64,000 nt of DNA, from positions 1-64,000 of the forward strand of contig CAJQUW010005322.1 in assembly GCA_907163375.1 (NCBI GenBank), read 5' to 3'. How positions within the stretch are numbered: the first letter of the stretch is position 1; each line of letters starts with the position of its first letter. Positions 21,653 to 31,237 of this stretch are shown piece after piece. A model generated the notes under the pieces. That model was not told the DNA's origin, did no database searches, and worked only from the letters and a program-made list of their open reading frames with translations. This DNA is from Prostheceraeus crozeri. Taxonomy: Eukaryota > Platyhelminthes > Polycladida > Euryleptidae. Made by a program: the position numbers and the translations under genes.

Positions 21653-23035
21653 CCACAGAATTAGATTCATCTGCGCGCGCTTAGGGTTTTCTAGAATGGA
21701 AGAGTCGTATCTGTTCTTCATATCGAAATGGCACATGACAGAATTAGACACACTTGCTCCAATAGCTTCATCATTGGAACAACGAGACTCGGAACAATAA
21801 GTTCTATACATCAGCTGCCGAGTGTGATGAGCAGGGTATTTTTTTAACATTATAACCGGGGGGGGGCAGTTGCGAATTTGCCCCTCCAGTTTTTACGATT
21901 TTTAGGGCCCTTGGGGGCAACCCTTTGATTCTATCATTTTAAGTTTGTCTCTTTTATATTCCTGATTGAAAAAATAAGGTCTCATACTCACAATGATTCG
22001 AGAAAAGAATACTTAAGAAAAATAAAAAACCTAAGTGATCTTATTCGACCGCATAACAGAGTGCGAAGTAAGGGGGATGGGAGGGATTCGTCCCTGGCAG
22101 TGATGTCTGAGATCCCTACCAGTGATTGATGTGTATCCGACCCGGGGGATCCAAAGTTGTCCCTCTCAGTGAAACATTTTATGCATTTTGACATCAACTA
22201 TCAAAATGTGTGTGTACCGCATATACTTTTATATACTTAAATTAAATTTCGTTCAGTAATCTGCACAATCTGCGAGATTGGCATGCTTTGATCTGCGGTG
22301 TGTTGTAGCTGACTTCCTGAAAAGCCGAGAGCGGAGATGCTCTCAGCCAAATTTTGAAATTTACAAAGAGAGAAAGTTAGTGAAAAAAATTCTTTAGAAA
22401 ATAGAAGTGATAGTTTTCTGATTCCCTTACAGCCCTTGCAGGCTTGCACAGCTAACCGGCTGAAATTGAAAATGATAGTAGAAGTGGTAACAACAACTGC
22501 GAATGTAGCACATACATGCAGTTGTAGGACTTACATGTATGTAGGCCTATGTACATGCACATACTGTAGGCTATAGATGTATAGGCCTATATATTCTATG
22601 TCAGCTTATTTGCAAAATCGGCATAAAAATGTTTTTCTGAAGAATGCCCCCCCCCCAGTGGGTTTACCTTAAAAAACCCTCTGGTGATGAGTGCGTGCGT
22701 ATCTGTGGTTGTGATATCATATCGACCAAGGACGCGCGTACGAAAACACACATCGCGTGTAGCTGCATTGACAGTTTACAGTGAGAAGACGATGGTGGAA
22801 TATCAGGTGAACTAAATTTCGCACGCCTGTCAACTTCTTTAAAAATGACCTGAAGCACCAACATTATCGAGAAAACTTGTGCGCAATGATCTGAATTCTT
22901 CGAATCTGAAGGAATCTTGGCGATCGGAGCAATTTGATGGAATCCACATTCATCCGCAAGCGACGCACGACTTTTTTTCCTAGTAATGTATTAGGAATTC
23001 CTTTCTGCCACTTTATCGAGTTCTAGCATCAATTA
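21653..23035 (+). repeat. Dispersed repeat A (interrupted copy)
   Basis: The segments 21653-21823 and 22692-23035 match 55553-56095 in the same orientation. Shared strings include CACAGAATTAGATTCATC, GAAATGGCACATGA, CTGAATTCTTCGAATCTG, CGCAAGCGACGCACGAC and TATTAGGAATTCC. A hAT-like MITE splits this copy at 21832-22683. No protein motif is evident. It is an interspersed element of unknown class, about 540 bp without the insertion. Confidence 0.7.
21832..22683. mobile_element. hAT-like MITE (852 bp) with 8-bp target duplication
   Basis: GTGATGAG occurs on both flanks (21824-21831 and 22684-22691), the 8-bp duplication typical of hAT elements. The termini are CAGGGTATTTTTTTAA and, inverted, CAGAGGGTTTTTTAAGG, continuing into long G and C runs (GGGGGGGGGCA). 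No transposase frame is inside. It lies in dispersed repeat A, so it is one of the deepest nested elements. Confidence 0.8.
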
Positions 23036-23059
23036 TGACACCTTATCATGTTTCTCCTG

Positions 23060-23163
23060 TGTGATACCTGAGAAAGCGACGACAGCGTGTTTATGTAGGT
23101 TTTATTCAGCTTGATGAAGAACACGTTATGAAACACAAATTCGAAAATGTTCATATCTCTATA
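23060..23163 (-). repeat. 3' LTR of the Ty3-type element
   Basis: 104-bp direct repeat, identical to 27062-27165. It starts TGTGATACCTG on the plus strand. Confidence 0.85.
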
Positions 23164-23303
23164 TAAAATGTTCTATTTATCATCACGAGTCCACACAAGA
23201 GAATAGCTAGAAGAGTTATAGTTATCATCATGGATTAGAAGAATTCACACTAATTCATACAAAGATATTTATCATCACGAATTGGAAGAGTTCACACAAG
23301 CGG

Positions 23304-26300
23304 TTAGCTATCACTCATCACGGGTTCGAAGAATTCACGCGAGTAGTCACAGCAGTAATCGATCAACAGGTGTTTCCGTTGCCGCATTGACCTTCTCACT
23401 GTGATCGCTTCGTCTTGACTGTTGTCAGCTGTCGAAGTACTGCGATCTTCTTTCTCCTCGTCCGTAGTAGTCATTGGATGAATAGCGACTGGGTCAGGTG
23501 GCATGTGTTCGGGGTGGTTGCTAATTGCTTCAATTGGTGGAAAGACTTGAGTGTCTGATTTGGGGAGCGGAGCGAGGTCCCGAGTTGACACGGAGTCGAT
23601 TTTACCGTCAGGTCGTTTCACGTAGGCATAGTGTTGGTTTGCTTCTATTAGTTCAACCTGCTCCACGAGTGGTTCGGACTTGGAGTTGCGTACATGGCGT
23701 TTCATGAGAACAGTTCCGGGGGACGTTAGCCAGTCGGGGAGGGTTGAGCCATTGGTCGATCGACGAGAGTATGAGAACAATTGCTCGTGGGGTGTTGAAT
23801 TAGTTGACGTGCAGAGAAGTGAACGTATGGAATGTAGGGCCTCAGGTAAAGCTTGCTCCCAGAGTCCTTTGCTCATACGTTTTCCTTCAATTACGAGGGT
23901 TATTGTCCGCCATATGATGCCGTTGTATCGTTCGCATTGCGAGTTTCCGGTGGGATGATAAGGGGTTGTCCTGCTGGTCGCCACTCCAAGGTTGGTGAGA
24001 AAGTTTTTCACGTCAGATGACATAAATGCTGCTCCTCTGTCGGAGTGCACGTACCCAGGCATCCCGAATATGGAGAACAGGAGAGAAAGGCATTTAATCA
24101 CTGATGTGGCACTGACATCTCGACACGGGTATGCAAAAGGAAAGCGAGAAAATTCGTCTATAATTGTTAAAATGTACTGATTGCCACTTTGACTGGCCGG
24201 AATCGGCCCTTTAAAGTCGATGTTCAGTCTCTCAAAAGCCGAGGTTGCTTTTACCAGCTTCGTGTTCGGGGGTTTGTAAAATTGAGGCTTGCAGCGAGCG
24301 CAGATCTCACAGTCCGAGGTTACGTGACGCACATCGTCCACAGAATACGGGAGGTTCTTACTTCTGACGAAGTGCAGCATTCGGACTACGCCTGGGTGTG
24401 CAAGGTCGTGGTGGAGCTGCTCGAGTTTTCTGGAAGTCGATAGGCCTACTGAGGCGCAGTGAGCGCGGGTGAGGGCGTCGGCTGGGATGTTCTCTTTTCC
24501 AGGTCTGTATTTGATTGTGTAAGATAGCGGTGATGACTCTATTCTCCATCTCTGTATCTTTTCGTTCTTGATTTTCGCAGCGGCGCGATTGTTGAACATG
24601 AAGGCCACACTTCTTTGATCAGTGTATAAGACGAAATGATTAGTCAGAAAGTGCCTCCATTTCCTTATTGACTCGACTATTGCGTATGCCTCCTTCTCCA
24701 CTATGTGATGTCTCCTTTCTGCATCGTTTAAGGACCGAGAGAAGAACGCTACTGGTCTACCTTCCTGAGTTAATGTGGCTGCGATAGTTTCGTCTGAGGC
24801 GTCTGTTTCGATTGTGAACGGGATGTCTTCTCTGATAACTTCAACGGTGATTTGAGATAGCAGTTCCTTCATGTCGTTGATTGCGTCGCGACACTCTTGG
24901 GATAATGGGAAATTCTGTGATTCTATCAAAGGTCGAATTTTCTTCGAGTAACCCGGGATCCACTTCGCGTAGTAAGCGAGTAGGCCAATAAGTCGTTGTA
25001 GGGACTTCTTTTCGTGCGGTATTGGGAGTTCCTGTAGTGGGCGTAGCCTTTCGGGGTCTGGTCGGAGGGTGCCTTCAGAGACTGAGTATCCAAGAATACT
25101 AACTTCTTGTAAGCCGTACCTGCATTTCTCGCGATTTATGGCTAGCCCCACTGCGTTCGAGGCTTTCCAGAAGCGTTCCAGGATCAAGTCGTGCTCCTCC
25201 TTATTGGCTCCGCAGACCGTCACGTCGTCAAGGTAAGCATAGGTCTCCTTTAGGTCCCAGCGTTTGATAATATCATTCATCACCCGTTGAAAGGCGGCGG
25301 CTCCATTCGTGACTCCCATGGGGATTCTTGTGAATTGGTAGGGCTGTCCTCCAGCCTGGAAAGCGGTGAACGGCCTTTCACATGGTTCTATTTCCACTTG
25401 ATAGTAAGCAGTCGAGAGATCGATTACACTGAAGAACTTATTCTTTCCGATTTTGTTCACGAGATCATGAATGTTGGGAAGAGGGAAGGCGTCCACATGT
25501 GTAAATCTGTTAATAGTTTGCGAGAAGTCGATGACCATTCGTTTCTTCTTGTTTTGATTGTGAGTTACGACTACCTGGGCGCGCCAGGGCGAACGACTGG
25601 GTTCGATAACATTATCTTTCAGAAGGCGTTGAATTTCTTTCTCTATGAACTGTTCGTCACTAGCGCTGAAGCGACGGGGCTTCGTGATTATAGGGTGGCA
25701 ATCTGGAGTTAGGTTGCTGAAGAGCTTTGGAGTCTCAACTTTCATTCGAGTGAGTGCGCAGAATTCGAGATTAGGTTTGTCACCGATCTTAAGGCTGGGC
25801 TCCGTGCCCCCAAGAGCGAAAGTGACAGCTTCGTGTCGCTGAAAGAAGGGAAGACCGAGGATGATGTCGTTGCACAGTTCAGGCAGAATGGAAAGTTCGA
25901 CGTTTTTGTATTCTCTTCCGAGTAACTTCACATTCGCAGAGCAGAATCCTTTTACATTAGTTGTGAGATTTGTGGATGCCATGGACACACAACTTGACCG
26001 CGGATTAACAGCAAGATTAAGTCTATCAACGAGGTTTTCGCAAATGTAATTACTGTCGATGCTTCCTGAGTCGATTAATGCTTTGATAGATTGGCCGTCG
26101 ATACTTGCGTTAACCGTGACAGGGGAGCGGCATGCCGCTGATACGAATGAGGCGGCAAGAGTAGTCGTTGGCGACGACTGAATGGCTGCTGATATTTGTG
26201 GCGATTTCTGTTTTGAGCGGCATACCTTTTGCCAGTGGCCCTTCTTGTCACACTTGTTGCAGGTAGAGTCGCGGGCCGGGCATTCTTGTCGTGGATGCCG

Positions 26301-27008
26301 TCTCATGCCGCAAAAGTAACAGAAGTCTTTTGTCCTTTGATTTAGACGTGTAGTGGCTAGAGTTTCATTCGGGTTGGCGATGCTGGGTGCGCTTTCATGA
26401 AGGCCTACCAGTGATTGTGTCTGGTGACTGTTGGCTTCACTGCTTAGTTGCCTGGTTTGCGTGTCGGTGTTGAAATTACTTGCATAAGATTCAGCGTTGC
26501 TTTGCGCTTGCTCGAGGGATTTAGCTTGTAGAATAGCGTCGTCCAATGATAGCTTCTTATTTTCAAGAAGTCTAGTACGAATAGCAGGAGACCGAAGTCC
26601 TCTGATAAAAGAGTCTCTGATGAATAAACGGCGATTTTCTTCGGCGGTAACGTTCTGGAAATTACAGTCACTAGCCAAATTGTTGAGAGCAAGGATGAAC
26701 TCATCCAAATTTTCTTCTAATTTTTGTACCCTCGAAGAGAGTAAATGACGCGCATATACTTCGTTAGGCGTCTTCAGGTAAGCCGAGTTGAGCTTTCCCA
26801 TAGCATCCGCGTAGCTCGTGCAGTCCTGAATGATATCGACCACGTTGGTACCTATGTGCAGGAATAACACCTCCAGTTCGTCTGGTTTGTGAGCCGCGAT
26901 TGTTGAGAGGAAGTAGGTGAAGTTCCTACTCCAGAGTTTCCAATGCTTGCCGCTAGAGGGCGTGTTTGGAGGAATGTCAAACTTTTCGGGACGTGTTATT
27001 CTATCCAT
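23304..27008 (-). CDS. Gag-Pol polyprotein of the Ty3-type element
   Basis: One 1234-residue frame, gag and pol fused without a stop. Gag-type region (residues 1-220), then two zinc knuckles (CYFCGMRRHPRQEC and CNKCDKKGHWQKVC, ~230-265). The aspartic protease has ALIDSGS (~312). RT shows FFSVIDLSTAYYQVEI, FTRIPMGVTNGAAAFQ and TYAYLDDVTVCG. RNase H has IETDASDE and YTDQRS. Integrase has an H2C2-type zinc finger (HHDLAHPG...CEICARC) and the DDE residues in NIDFKGPIP, VHSDRGAAF and NSQCERYNG. A GPY/F-like segment (QHYAYVKRPDGKI) follows; there is no chromodomain. Start at ATG 27008, 53 bp after the 5' LTR. RT, RNase H, integrase order places it in Ty3/Gypsy (Metaviridae). Confidence 0.9.
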   Translation of the reverse strand: MDRITRPEKFDIPPNTPSSGKHWKLWSRNFTYFLSTIAAHKPDELEVLFLHIGTNVVDIIQDCTSYADAMGKLNSAYLKTPNEVYARHLLSSRVQKLEENLDEFILALNNLASDCNFQNVTAEENRRLFIRDSFIRGLRSPAIRTRLLENKKLSLDDAILQAKSLEQAQSNAESYASNFNTDTQTRQLSSEANSHQTQSLVGLHESAPSIANPNETLATTRLNQRTKDFCYFCGMRRHPRQECPARDSTCNKCDKKGHWQKVCRSKQKSPQISAAIQSSPTTTLAASFVSAACRSPVTVNASIDGQSIKALIDSGSIDSNYICENLVDRLNLAVNPRSSCVSMASTNLTTNVKGFCSANVKLLGREYKNVELSILPELCNDIILGLPFFQRHEAVTFALGGTEPSLKIGDKPNLEFCALTRMKVETPKLFSNLTPDCHPIITKPRRFSASDEQFIEKEIQRLLKDNVIEPSRSPWRAQVVVTHNQNKKKRMVIDFSQTINRFTHVDAFPLPNIHDLVNKIGKNKFFSVIDLSTAYYQVEIEPCERPFTAFQAGGQPYQFTRIPMGVTNGAAAFQRVMNDIIKRWDLKETYAYLDDVTVCGANKEEHDLILERFWKASNAVGLAINREKCRYGLQEVSILGYSVSEGTLRPDPERLRPLQELPIPHEKKSLQRLIGLLAYYAKWIPGYSKKIRPLIESQNFPLSQECRDAINDMKELLSQITVEVIREDIPFTIETDASDETIAATLTQEGRPVAFFSRSLNDAERRHHIVEKEAYAIVESIRKWRHFLTNHFVLYTDQRSVAFMFNNRAAAKIKNEKIQRWRIESSPLSYTIKYRPGKENIPADALTRAHCASVGLSTSRKLEQLHHDLAHPGVVRMLHFVRSKNLPYSVDDVRHVTSDCEICARCKPQFYKPPNTKLVKATSAFERLNIDFKGPIPASQSGNQYILTIIDEFSRFPFAYPCRDVSATSVIKCLSLLFSIFGMPGYVHSDRGAAFMSSDVKNFLTNLGVATSRTTPYHPTGNSQCERYNGIIWRTITLVIEGKRMSKGLWEQALPEALHSIRSLLCTSTNSTPHEQLFSYSRRSTNGSTLPDWLTSPGTVLMKRHVRNSKSEPLVEQVELIEANQHYAYVKRPDGKIDSVSTRDLAPLPKSDTQVFPPIEAISNHPEHMPPDPVAIHPMTTTDEEKEDRSTSTADNSQDEAITVRRSMRQRKHLLIDYCCDYSREFFEPVMSDS

Positions 27009-27042
27009 TGTCGGATAAGTCTAAGAATGACTTAATCAGATA

Positions 27043-27060
27043 TTCATCAAGCTGAATAAA
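27043..27060 (-). promoter_or_regulatory. Self-complementary primer-binding site
   Basis: Immediately 3' of the 5' LTR (one base apart) lies TTTATTCAGCTTGATGAA on the minus strand. Its exact 18-nt complement occurs inside the LTR (27103-27120). Tf1 and sushi elements prime their own reverse transcription by pairing the RNA 5' end with such a site, instead of using a tRNA. No tRNA-type TGG start is present here. Confidence 0.7.
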
Positions 27061-27061
27061 T

Positions 27062-27165
27062 TGTGATACCTGAGAAAGCGACGACAGCGTGTTTATGTAG
27101 GTTTTATTCAGCTTGATGAAGAACACGTTATGAAACACAAATTCGAAAATGTTCATATCTCTATA
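27062..27165 (-). repeat. 5' LTR of the Ty3-type element
   Basis: Identical to 23060-23163. On the minus strand it contains the CTTCATCAAGCTGAATAAA segment that pairs with the primer site next to it; this segment would need to lie at or near the transcript start. Confidence 0.85.
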
Positions 27166-27480
27166 ACAGCAGGTTAAAACAATTATAACATAACAAAACA
27201 TAACAACCTGGTCTACAATTTCTGCAATTTCTGCACATCGTTAATGTCAAAATATCTTATATTCTCATCTAAATAAATTATCGGCCGACGGTCGTTATAA
27301 ACAGGTAAAATATAGAATTTGCCAAATTATTGAGGTCGTTACTCGCGTTAGACAGGAAGTCGTTATACACAAGTTTAATCATACATGATAGATAGGAATT
27401 CTATTTCGGTGCAAATTTTCGTAGTCGTTATAGACAGGAAGTCGTTAAATACAAGGTCGTTATAGGCAGGGACTACTGTA

Positions 27481-27689
27481 TAACGTTTGTCAATATGACA
27501 ATCTTAAAATCTCAAGTTCATACTGTGAAAACGCACACGTTCAAGAAACGAGCGCTTTCAGCATGGGAGGATAAGAGGTGTTGGATAGGACATAACACAT
27601 CTCTTCCACATGGACATCATGACACAAACATACCTCCACCCAAAAGAATAAAACTCACGCTACCACATTCAGGAGACGTCTTAGCATAA
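27481..27689 (+). pseudogene. Polinton-1 polymerase B, C-terminal end
   Basis: This piece contains HTVKTHTFKKRALSAWEDKR, then CWIGHNTSLPHGHHD. The same C-terminal pattern, KKALSILEDKRCWYLPNQSLPYGNH, is seen at the end of the second polymerase near 60030-60100. It begins directly at the right TA of Tigger-1, so it is the displaced last part of the gene at 12403-15640. Confidence 0.8.
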
Positions 27690-27867
27690 TCAACTTTAAC
27701 TCAGTATTTTGATGTTGCTTTTTGTAGATATACATGGTTGTTTTATGTGTTGCATTAGATTGTATTTCCTTGTAAATAGTTCCCTACAGTCAGCCCATTC
27801 CCCCTATAGCTGTGAAAAGACTTTTTCATACACATATTTTTATTTCAATAAACATATCATAATGACT

Positions 27868-29387
27868 TCACTTTGTTTTCCGAAACACTAAAGTTATGAG
27901 GGATTTAGTATCTTTGACATGGATGCACTCATGTAGACCATTTGTAATTTTGATAGAAATAGAGGGTATTGTTTGTTTGATAACAGGATGGTAGAAAATA
28001 GGTTGAAACATCTTCTCGACTATTCCATATAAAGCATCCTTATCATGAATGAAATCACGTAAAATGTGTTCTTTTTCCACGCCAACAGAAATAGGTAGAA
28101 TCAAATCACTTTGAATGTAAAGGTGCTGTTCATGTTTATCAAGTGTCATTGGTGTTTCTATACCAATCGTATGCGCAGCAGTAAACATATTTTGTAGCAT
28201 TGAAAAACCAAAGAGTTTTTTCAAATTTTTACTCAATTGACATTGAATGTCATCACCCAGTTTCAGAACAACGCGTTGATTTTCAATTGAAAACGAAATG
28301 TGGTGTGTCTTTACATCATATTTACTTTTCATCACATGCCTCAACTTCTGTTGTATATAAGGATTTACTACATGAATGAAGCTTTCAACTGTATGATATA
28401 GACGCGGCATTATATTGATAGCAACTTTAGATTCTTCATAAGACTGGTAAATTTTCTTGATGCGATCACCATAGATGTCCACCCACCATTCATCATTAAC
28501 TGAATCAGCTTTAGTGTGATATTCATGAGAAGCATAAACCAAACCGCTTCCATTAATAGGTGTATAATGTCTTACAAAATGACGCAAGGTTGGAGAGAAA
28601 TAAACTGTAAGTTTGTCATTATATTTCTGAATAACCAACTTATCTTTGTCCGCCATAATTTTCTCTCCATACTTCTTACCCACAGTCTCATTCCATCGTT
28701 TTACTAACTCAATAAGTGATAAAGGTTGAACACCACGCTTTTTCAAAATGATGCGTTCTTCACATTCTACAACATCTTCATCAAATATTTTAAATTTATA
28801 ATGAAATTTGTTGATTCGATTTGAATAAACTTTTTTAACATTTGCAGTAGCAATTGACGTTAGATGTAGTCCATGGCCAAAACCGAGATGTGGATAGAAT
28901 TCATTATCCAACCTCAGTGTAAGACCTTTAGTAAAAGAATGAATCGAAGGAACTGTCTCCCACTCCAATGATAGATAGTAAACTCATAAACTTTCTGATC
29001 CTTATTCTTCATGATGGAAGTATTACCACTGTTGAATGCCTTAATAATTTTCTCATTCCCAAATGGCTCATAAGAATCTGATTTTATCTGAATCCATTCA
29101 TAGTTCCACTTTCCATCTGACGTTAAATTGTATGGGAACTGGAATGCATTATTCATCGTTATTCCATCATGGGTGCGAGGAGTCAATATCATTTCTTCCA
29201 AATCATTCACATTCTGAATATTGCTATCATAGCAAATGCTGGAAACACCTACTTCCCATTCACCTTCTAGATGTAGTGAGCGATTTAATTCTACTCGAAA
29301 GTCTGATGGTTTATTATTAGGAAATTTATTCATAGAAGCATTACTGGGTAAGTAAATTAGAAACGAATCTCTATTTACACTTTCCAT
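27868..29387 (-). pseudogene. Polinton-conserved protein with WEVG motif (shorter paralogue)
   Basis: The N-terminal part reads FLIYLPSNASMNKFPNNKPS, then LNRSLHLEGEWEVGVSSICY. This opening also starts the longer gene at 29427-30926, so the two are paralogues. The C-terminal part has beta-rich segments such as VVLKLGDDIQCQLSKNLKKL and LYIQSDLILPISVGVEKEH. Proteins with an S.YLPSN.S...fP.N..s.F....L.L.G.WEVG start are familiar to me from invertebrate Polinton-type loci, but I know no tested function; a virion-associated or fibre-like role is an inference from the setting. Interrupted, about one break. Confidence 0.6.
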
Positions 29388-29426
29388 ACTAATTACATTG
29401 GAAAATTATATTAGCATACTTTTGCA

Positions 29427-30926
29427 TTAACTCTTCATTCGGAAATGGAGTGTGATACTTGTTACAGCATCTTTATGAAAAGGAATCAACGCACCAGCAT
29501 CGTCATAAATTGCAATATCAATTTGTGGGATGTAGTTTGATTTCAGCTTTGTATAATGCACTTTCTGGAAAGTATGCTCAGATAAAATACTGCAGCTTTT
29601 TGGCTGGTATGGTATCATTGCTAGCAATGGAGCTTCAACATCTCCCAAACGTACATCTTCACCAATATTGGAATATATCTGAAAATAGTTAATACGACGC
29701 GATAGCGACATGTCTGCGCTAGCTTTGGTTGCAGTACCACTTTTAAAGATATTTTGATCAAAACCCAAAATGTCCATTAGAGTTTTATTCATAATTAGTT
29801 CAATACCTTTTCCACTTATAAAGAGAGACAAAGCACCTTCTTTTTCAGAAAATGAAATATGTTGCTCATTAATCACTTCATTTAAATAATCTACAACCAA
29901 TTTAACTGAAGTAATAATGCGAGGCATCAACACTCTTGTTTCATGTAAGATACCACCTAAAGGATCTATATGCTTTCTGTATAAAGATACGGACCATTCT
30001 GTATCAAATTGATTTGACCTTTCACATGGCAAATGTTGCATATCAAATTTTCCATGAACAGCTGCAGAACGAGGTCGTAAGAACTGATGAAAATCTTTTG
30101 AACAAACTAATACTAGATCATCATCATTTAATTTACTTATTGCAATATGATTAGATGATTTGATATAAGTCCATGTTGCCACTTGTTTACCATCAACACG
30201 AAGGAGATAATTAAATTTCTTCAATAATGTTTCAGGAGTCATGTTTGTCTTTCTTGGCTTAATCACAATCTTCTTCACCAACGTCTTCTCATTTCTTGGA
30301 ATAAGATCTACATAATAAGCTTCCTCTCGATATATTAACTGTTTATGACCACTTATGTGGTAATTAACGTTAAAATTATCATAGCTTGTTAAGGCGCTAG
30401 CGAGGTAACCTAAATCATTTCTTAAACTTGGACTTAAACCAACAATCCAATCTTTCTCAACTACATGATGTACATAATTATGATCATCATTGTGCGGAGT
30501 AAATTGGACAATATGTTTACACGCTTTATTCAGGAAATCATATATAAACTTTTTACATGATAAGAGATCTTTCTTTGGCCACTGTGGAATGTATACTCGG
30601 CAGCCCTTTTCACATTGGTAAGCAGCTGTGCGTCTCATATTAATAGTCATCACCTCATGATCAAAAGTATAGACACAGTTGCTATAAACAAGTTGAGTGA
30701 CACCCACTTCCCAATTCCCATTTAGCTGTTGTGTATGATCAATGGGAGTAGAAAAGAGTGCGGCTCGATTACTAGCAAATCTATTTCCGGCCGCATTGCT
30801 AAGCGAAATATGATAAAACGACATTTTTATATTGGTGATCTGCAGCTTGCATAACATCATGAAGACTTGGATTTTGGACTCTCTACAATATATCAGAGTT
30901 GATCGTAATGGAAACGTGCATTTCAA
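29427..30926 (-). CDS. Polinton-conserved protein with WEVG motif (long)
   Basis: A long frame; the likely start is the ATG opening MSFYHISLSNAAGNRFASNR (near 30824) and not the first codon of the frame. LNGNWEVGVTQLVYSNCVYT repeats the pattern of the neighbour at 27868-29387. The remainder is beta-rich with repeated segments comparing to the neighbour (VRVLMPRIITSVKLVVDYLN-like, and ILGFDQNIF matching LFGFSMLQNMF). About 465 residues. Likely a structural or virion-associated protein of Polinton-1. Function unproven. Its start lies head-to-head with the PC4-like gene on the other strand, so 30800-30900 may hold two promoters. Confidence 0.6.
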   Translation of the reverse strand: MKCTFPLRSTLIYCRESKIQVFMMLCKLQITNIKMSFYHISLSNAAGNRFASNRAALFSTPIDHTQQLNGNWEVGVTQLVYSNCVYTFDHEVMTINMRRTAAYQCEKGCRVYIPQWPKKDLLSCKKFIYDFLNKACKHIVQFTPHNDDHNYVHHVVEKDWIVGLSPSLRNDLGYLASALTSYDNFNVNYHISGHKQLIYREEAYYVDLIPRNEKTLVKKIVIKPRKTNMTPETLLKKFNYLLRVDGKQVATWTYIKSSNHIAISKLNDDDLVLVCSKDFHQFLRPRSAAVHGKFDMQHLPCERSNQFDTEWSVSLYRKHIDPLGGILHETRVLMPRIITSVKLVVDYLNEVINEQHISFSEKEGALSLFISGKGIELIMNKTLMDILGFDQNIFKSGTATKASADMSLSRRINYFQIYSNIGEDVRLGDVEAPLLAMIPYQPKSCSILSEHTFQKVHYTKLKSNYIPQIDIAIYDDAGALIPFHKDAVTSITLHFRMKS

Positions 30927-31215
30927 AAATTCTCATGGTCATACTGCAAGAGGTATTACATTAACATGGCGACAATTTGTTAACCTCAATGATATCATGA
31001 GGGATTTGGAATATTTTGAAACATTAAGATTCATCTCTTTAGGTGATCAAGTTTGGCTTCAACGTCGCAACAATGAAATTCTAATCTGTCATTCTCATTC
31101 CGCAAACTGTTTCTCATTTCGCAAATACAATTGGGAGAAGTATAGAAGATACGTACATCGCTCCATCATGACATTTATTCGTCGTGAGTTCATCGCCCTA
31201 CTATGCAAATCTTAA
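30832..31215 (+). CDS. PC4-like protein of Polinton-1 (first copy)
   Basis: The useful start is the ATG near 30859 (MKTWILDSLQYIRVDRNGNV). The pattern YIRVDRNGNVHFKN, then RGITLTWRQFVNLNDIMRDL, follows the layout of the single-strand-binding domain of the transcription cofactor PC4/Sub1 (YVSVRDFKGKVLI..., KGISLNPEQWSQLKEQI). A second beta stretch (GDQVWLQRRNNEILIC) and helix (WEKYRRYVHRSIMTFI) follow. It is a paralogue of the first half of the next gene (31238-32100). PC4 proteins bind single-stranded DNA and assist transcription initiation. The domain call is tentative; the paralogy between the two frames is clear. Confidence 0.5.
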   Translation: MVICSLHNIMKTWILDSLQYIRVDRNGNVHFKNSHGHTARGITLTWRQFVNLNDIMRDLEYFETLRFISLGDQVWLQRRNNEILICHSHSANCFSFRKYNWEKYRRYVHRSIMTFIRREFIALLCKS

Positions 31216-31237
31216 TCAGACATGACTACCACGCACC

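Larger units (their letters stand above)
23060..27165 (-). mobile_element. Ty3-type LTR retrotransposon, looks whole
   Basis: Direct repeats of 104 bp (23060-23163 and 27062-27165), identical base for base, frame one long gag-pol frame. On the minus strand the LTR runs TATAGAG...GTATCACA. Identical LTRs mean a recent insertion. A degenerate tandem repeat of about 45-50 bp built on ATCATCACG...GAATTCACAC lies between the gene end and the 3' LTR (23170-23345). I found no clear target duplication. Looks whole, with no obvious break in the coding region. The LTRs are unusually short for the group. Confidence 0.85.
15638..27478 (-). mobile_element. Tigger-1 (pogo superfamily) inserted in Polinton-1
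   Basis: The termini are inverted: CAGTAGTCCCTG at 15638 and its complement ending at 27478, with CTATAACGACC following on both inner sides (24-bp TIR with one mismatch). TA duplications flank it (15636-15637 and 27479-27480). Many GTCGTTATA-type subterminal motifs occur near both ends, especially 27290-27470. The transposase core lies at 19106-20270 and its C-terminal part at 16114-16374, both minus. The element has grown to 11.8 kb by nested insertions (hepadnavirus-like element, Tigger-2, dispersed repeat with hAT-like MITE, Ty3-type element). Because it splits the polymerase frame, it arrived after Polinton-1. Confidence 0.85.

Noticed and set aside
23525-26748. Several plus-strand frames of 60-141 residues
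   Set aside because: All are antisense shadows of the Ty3-type gag-pol frame.
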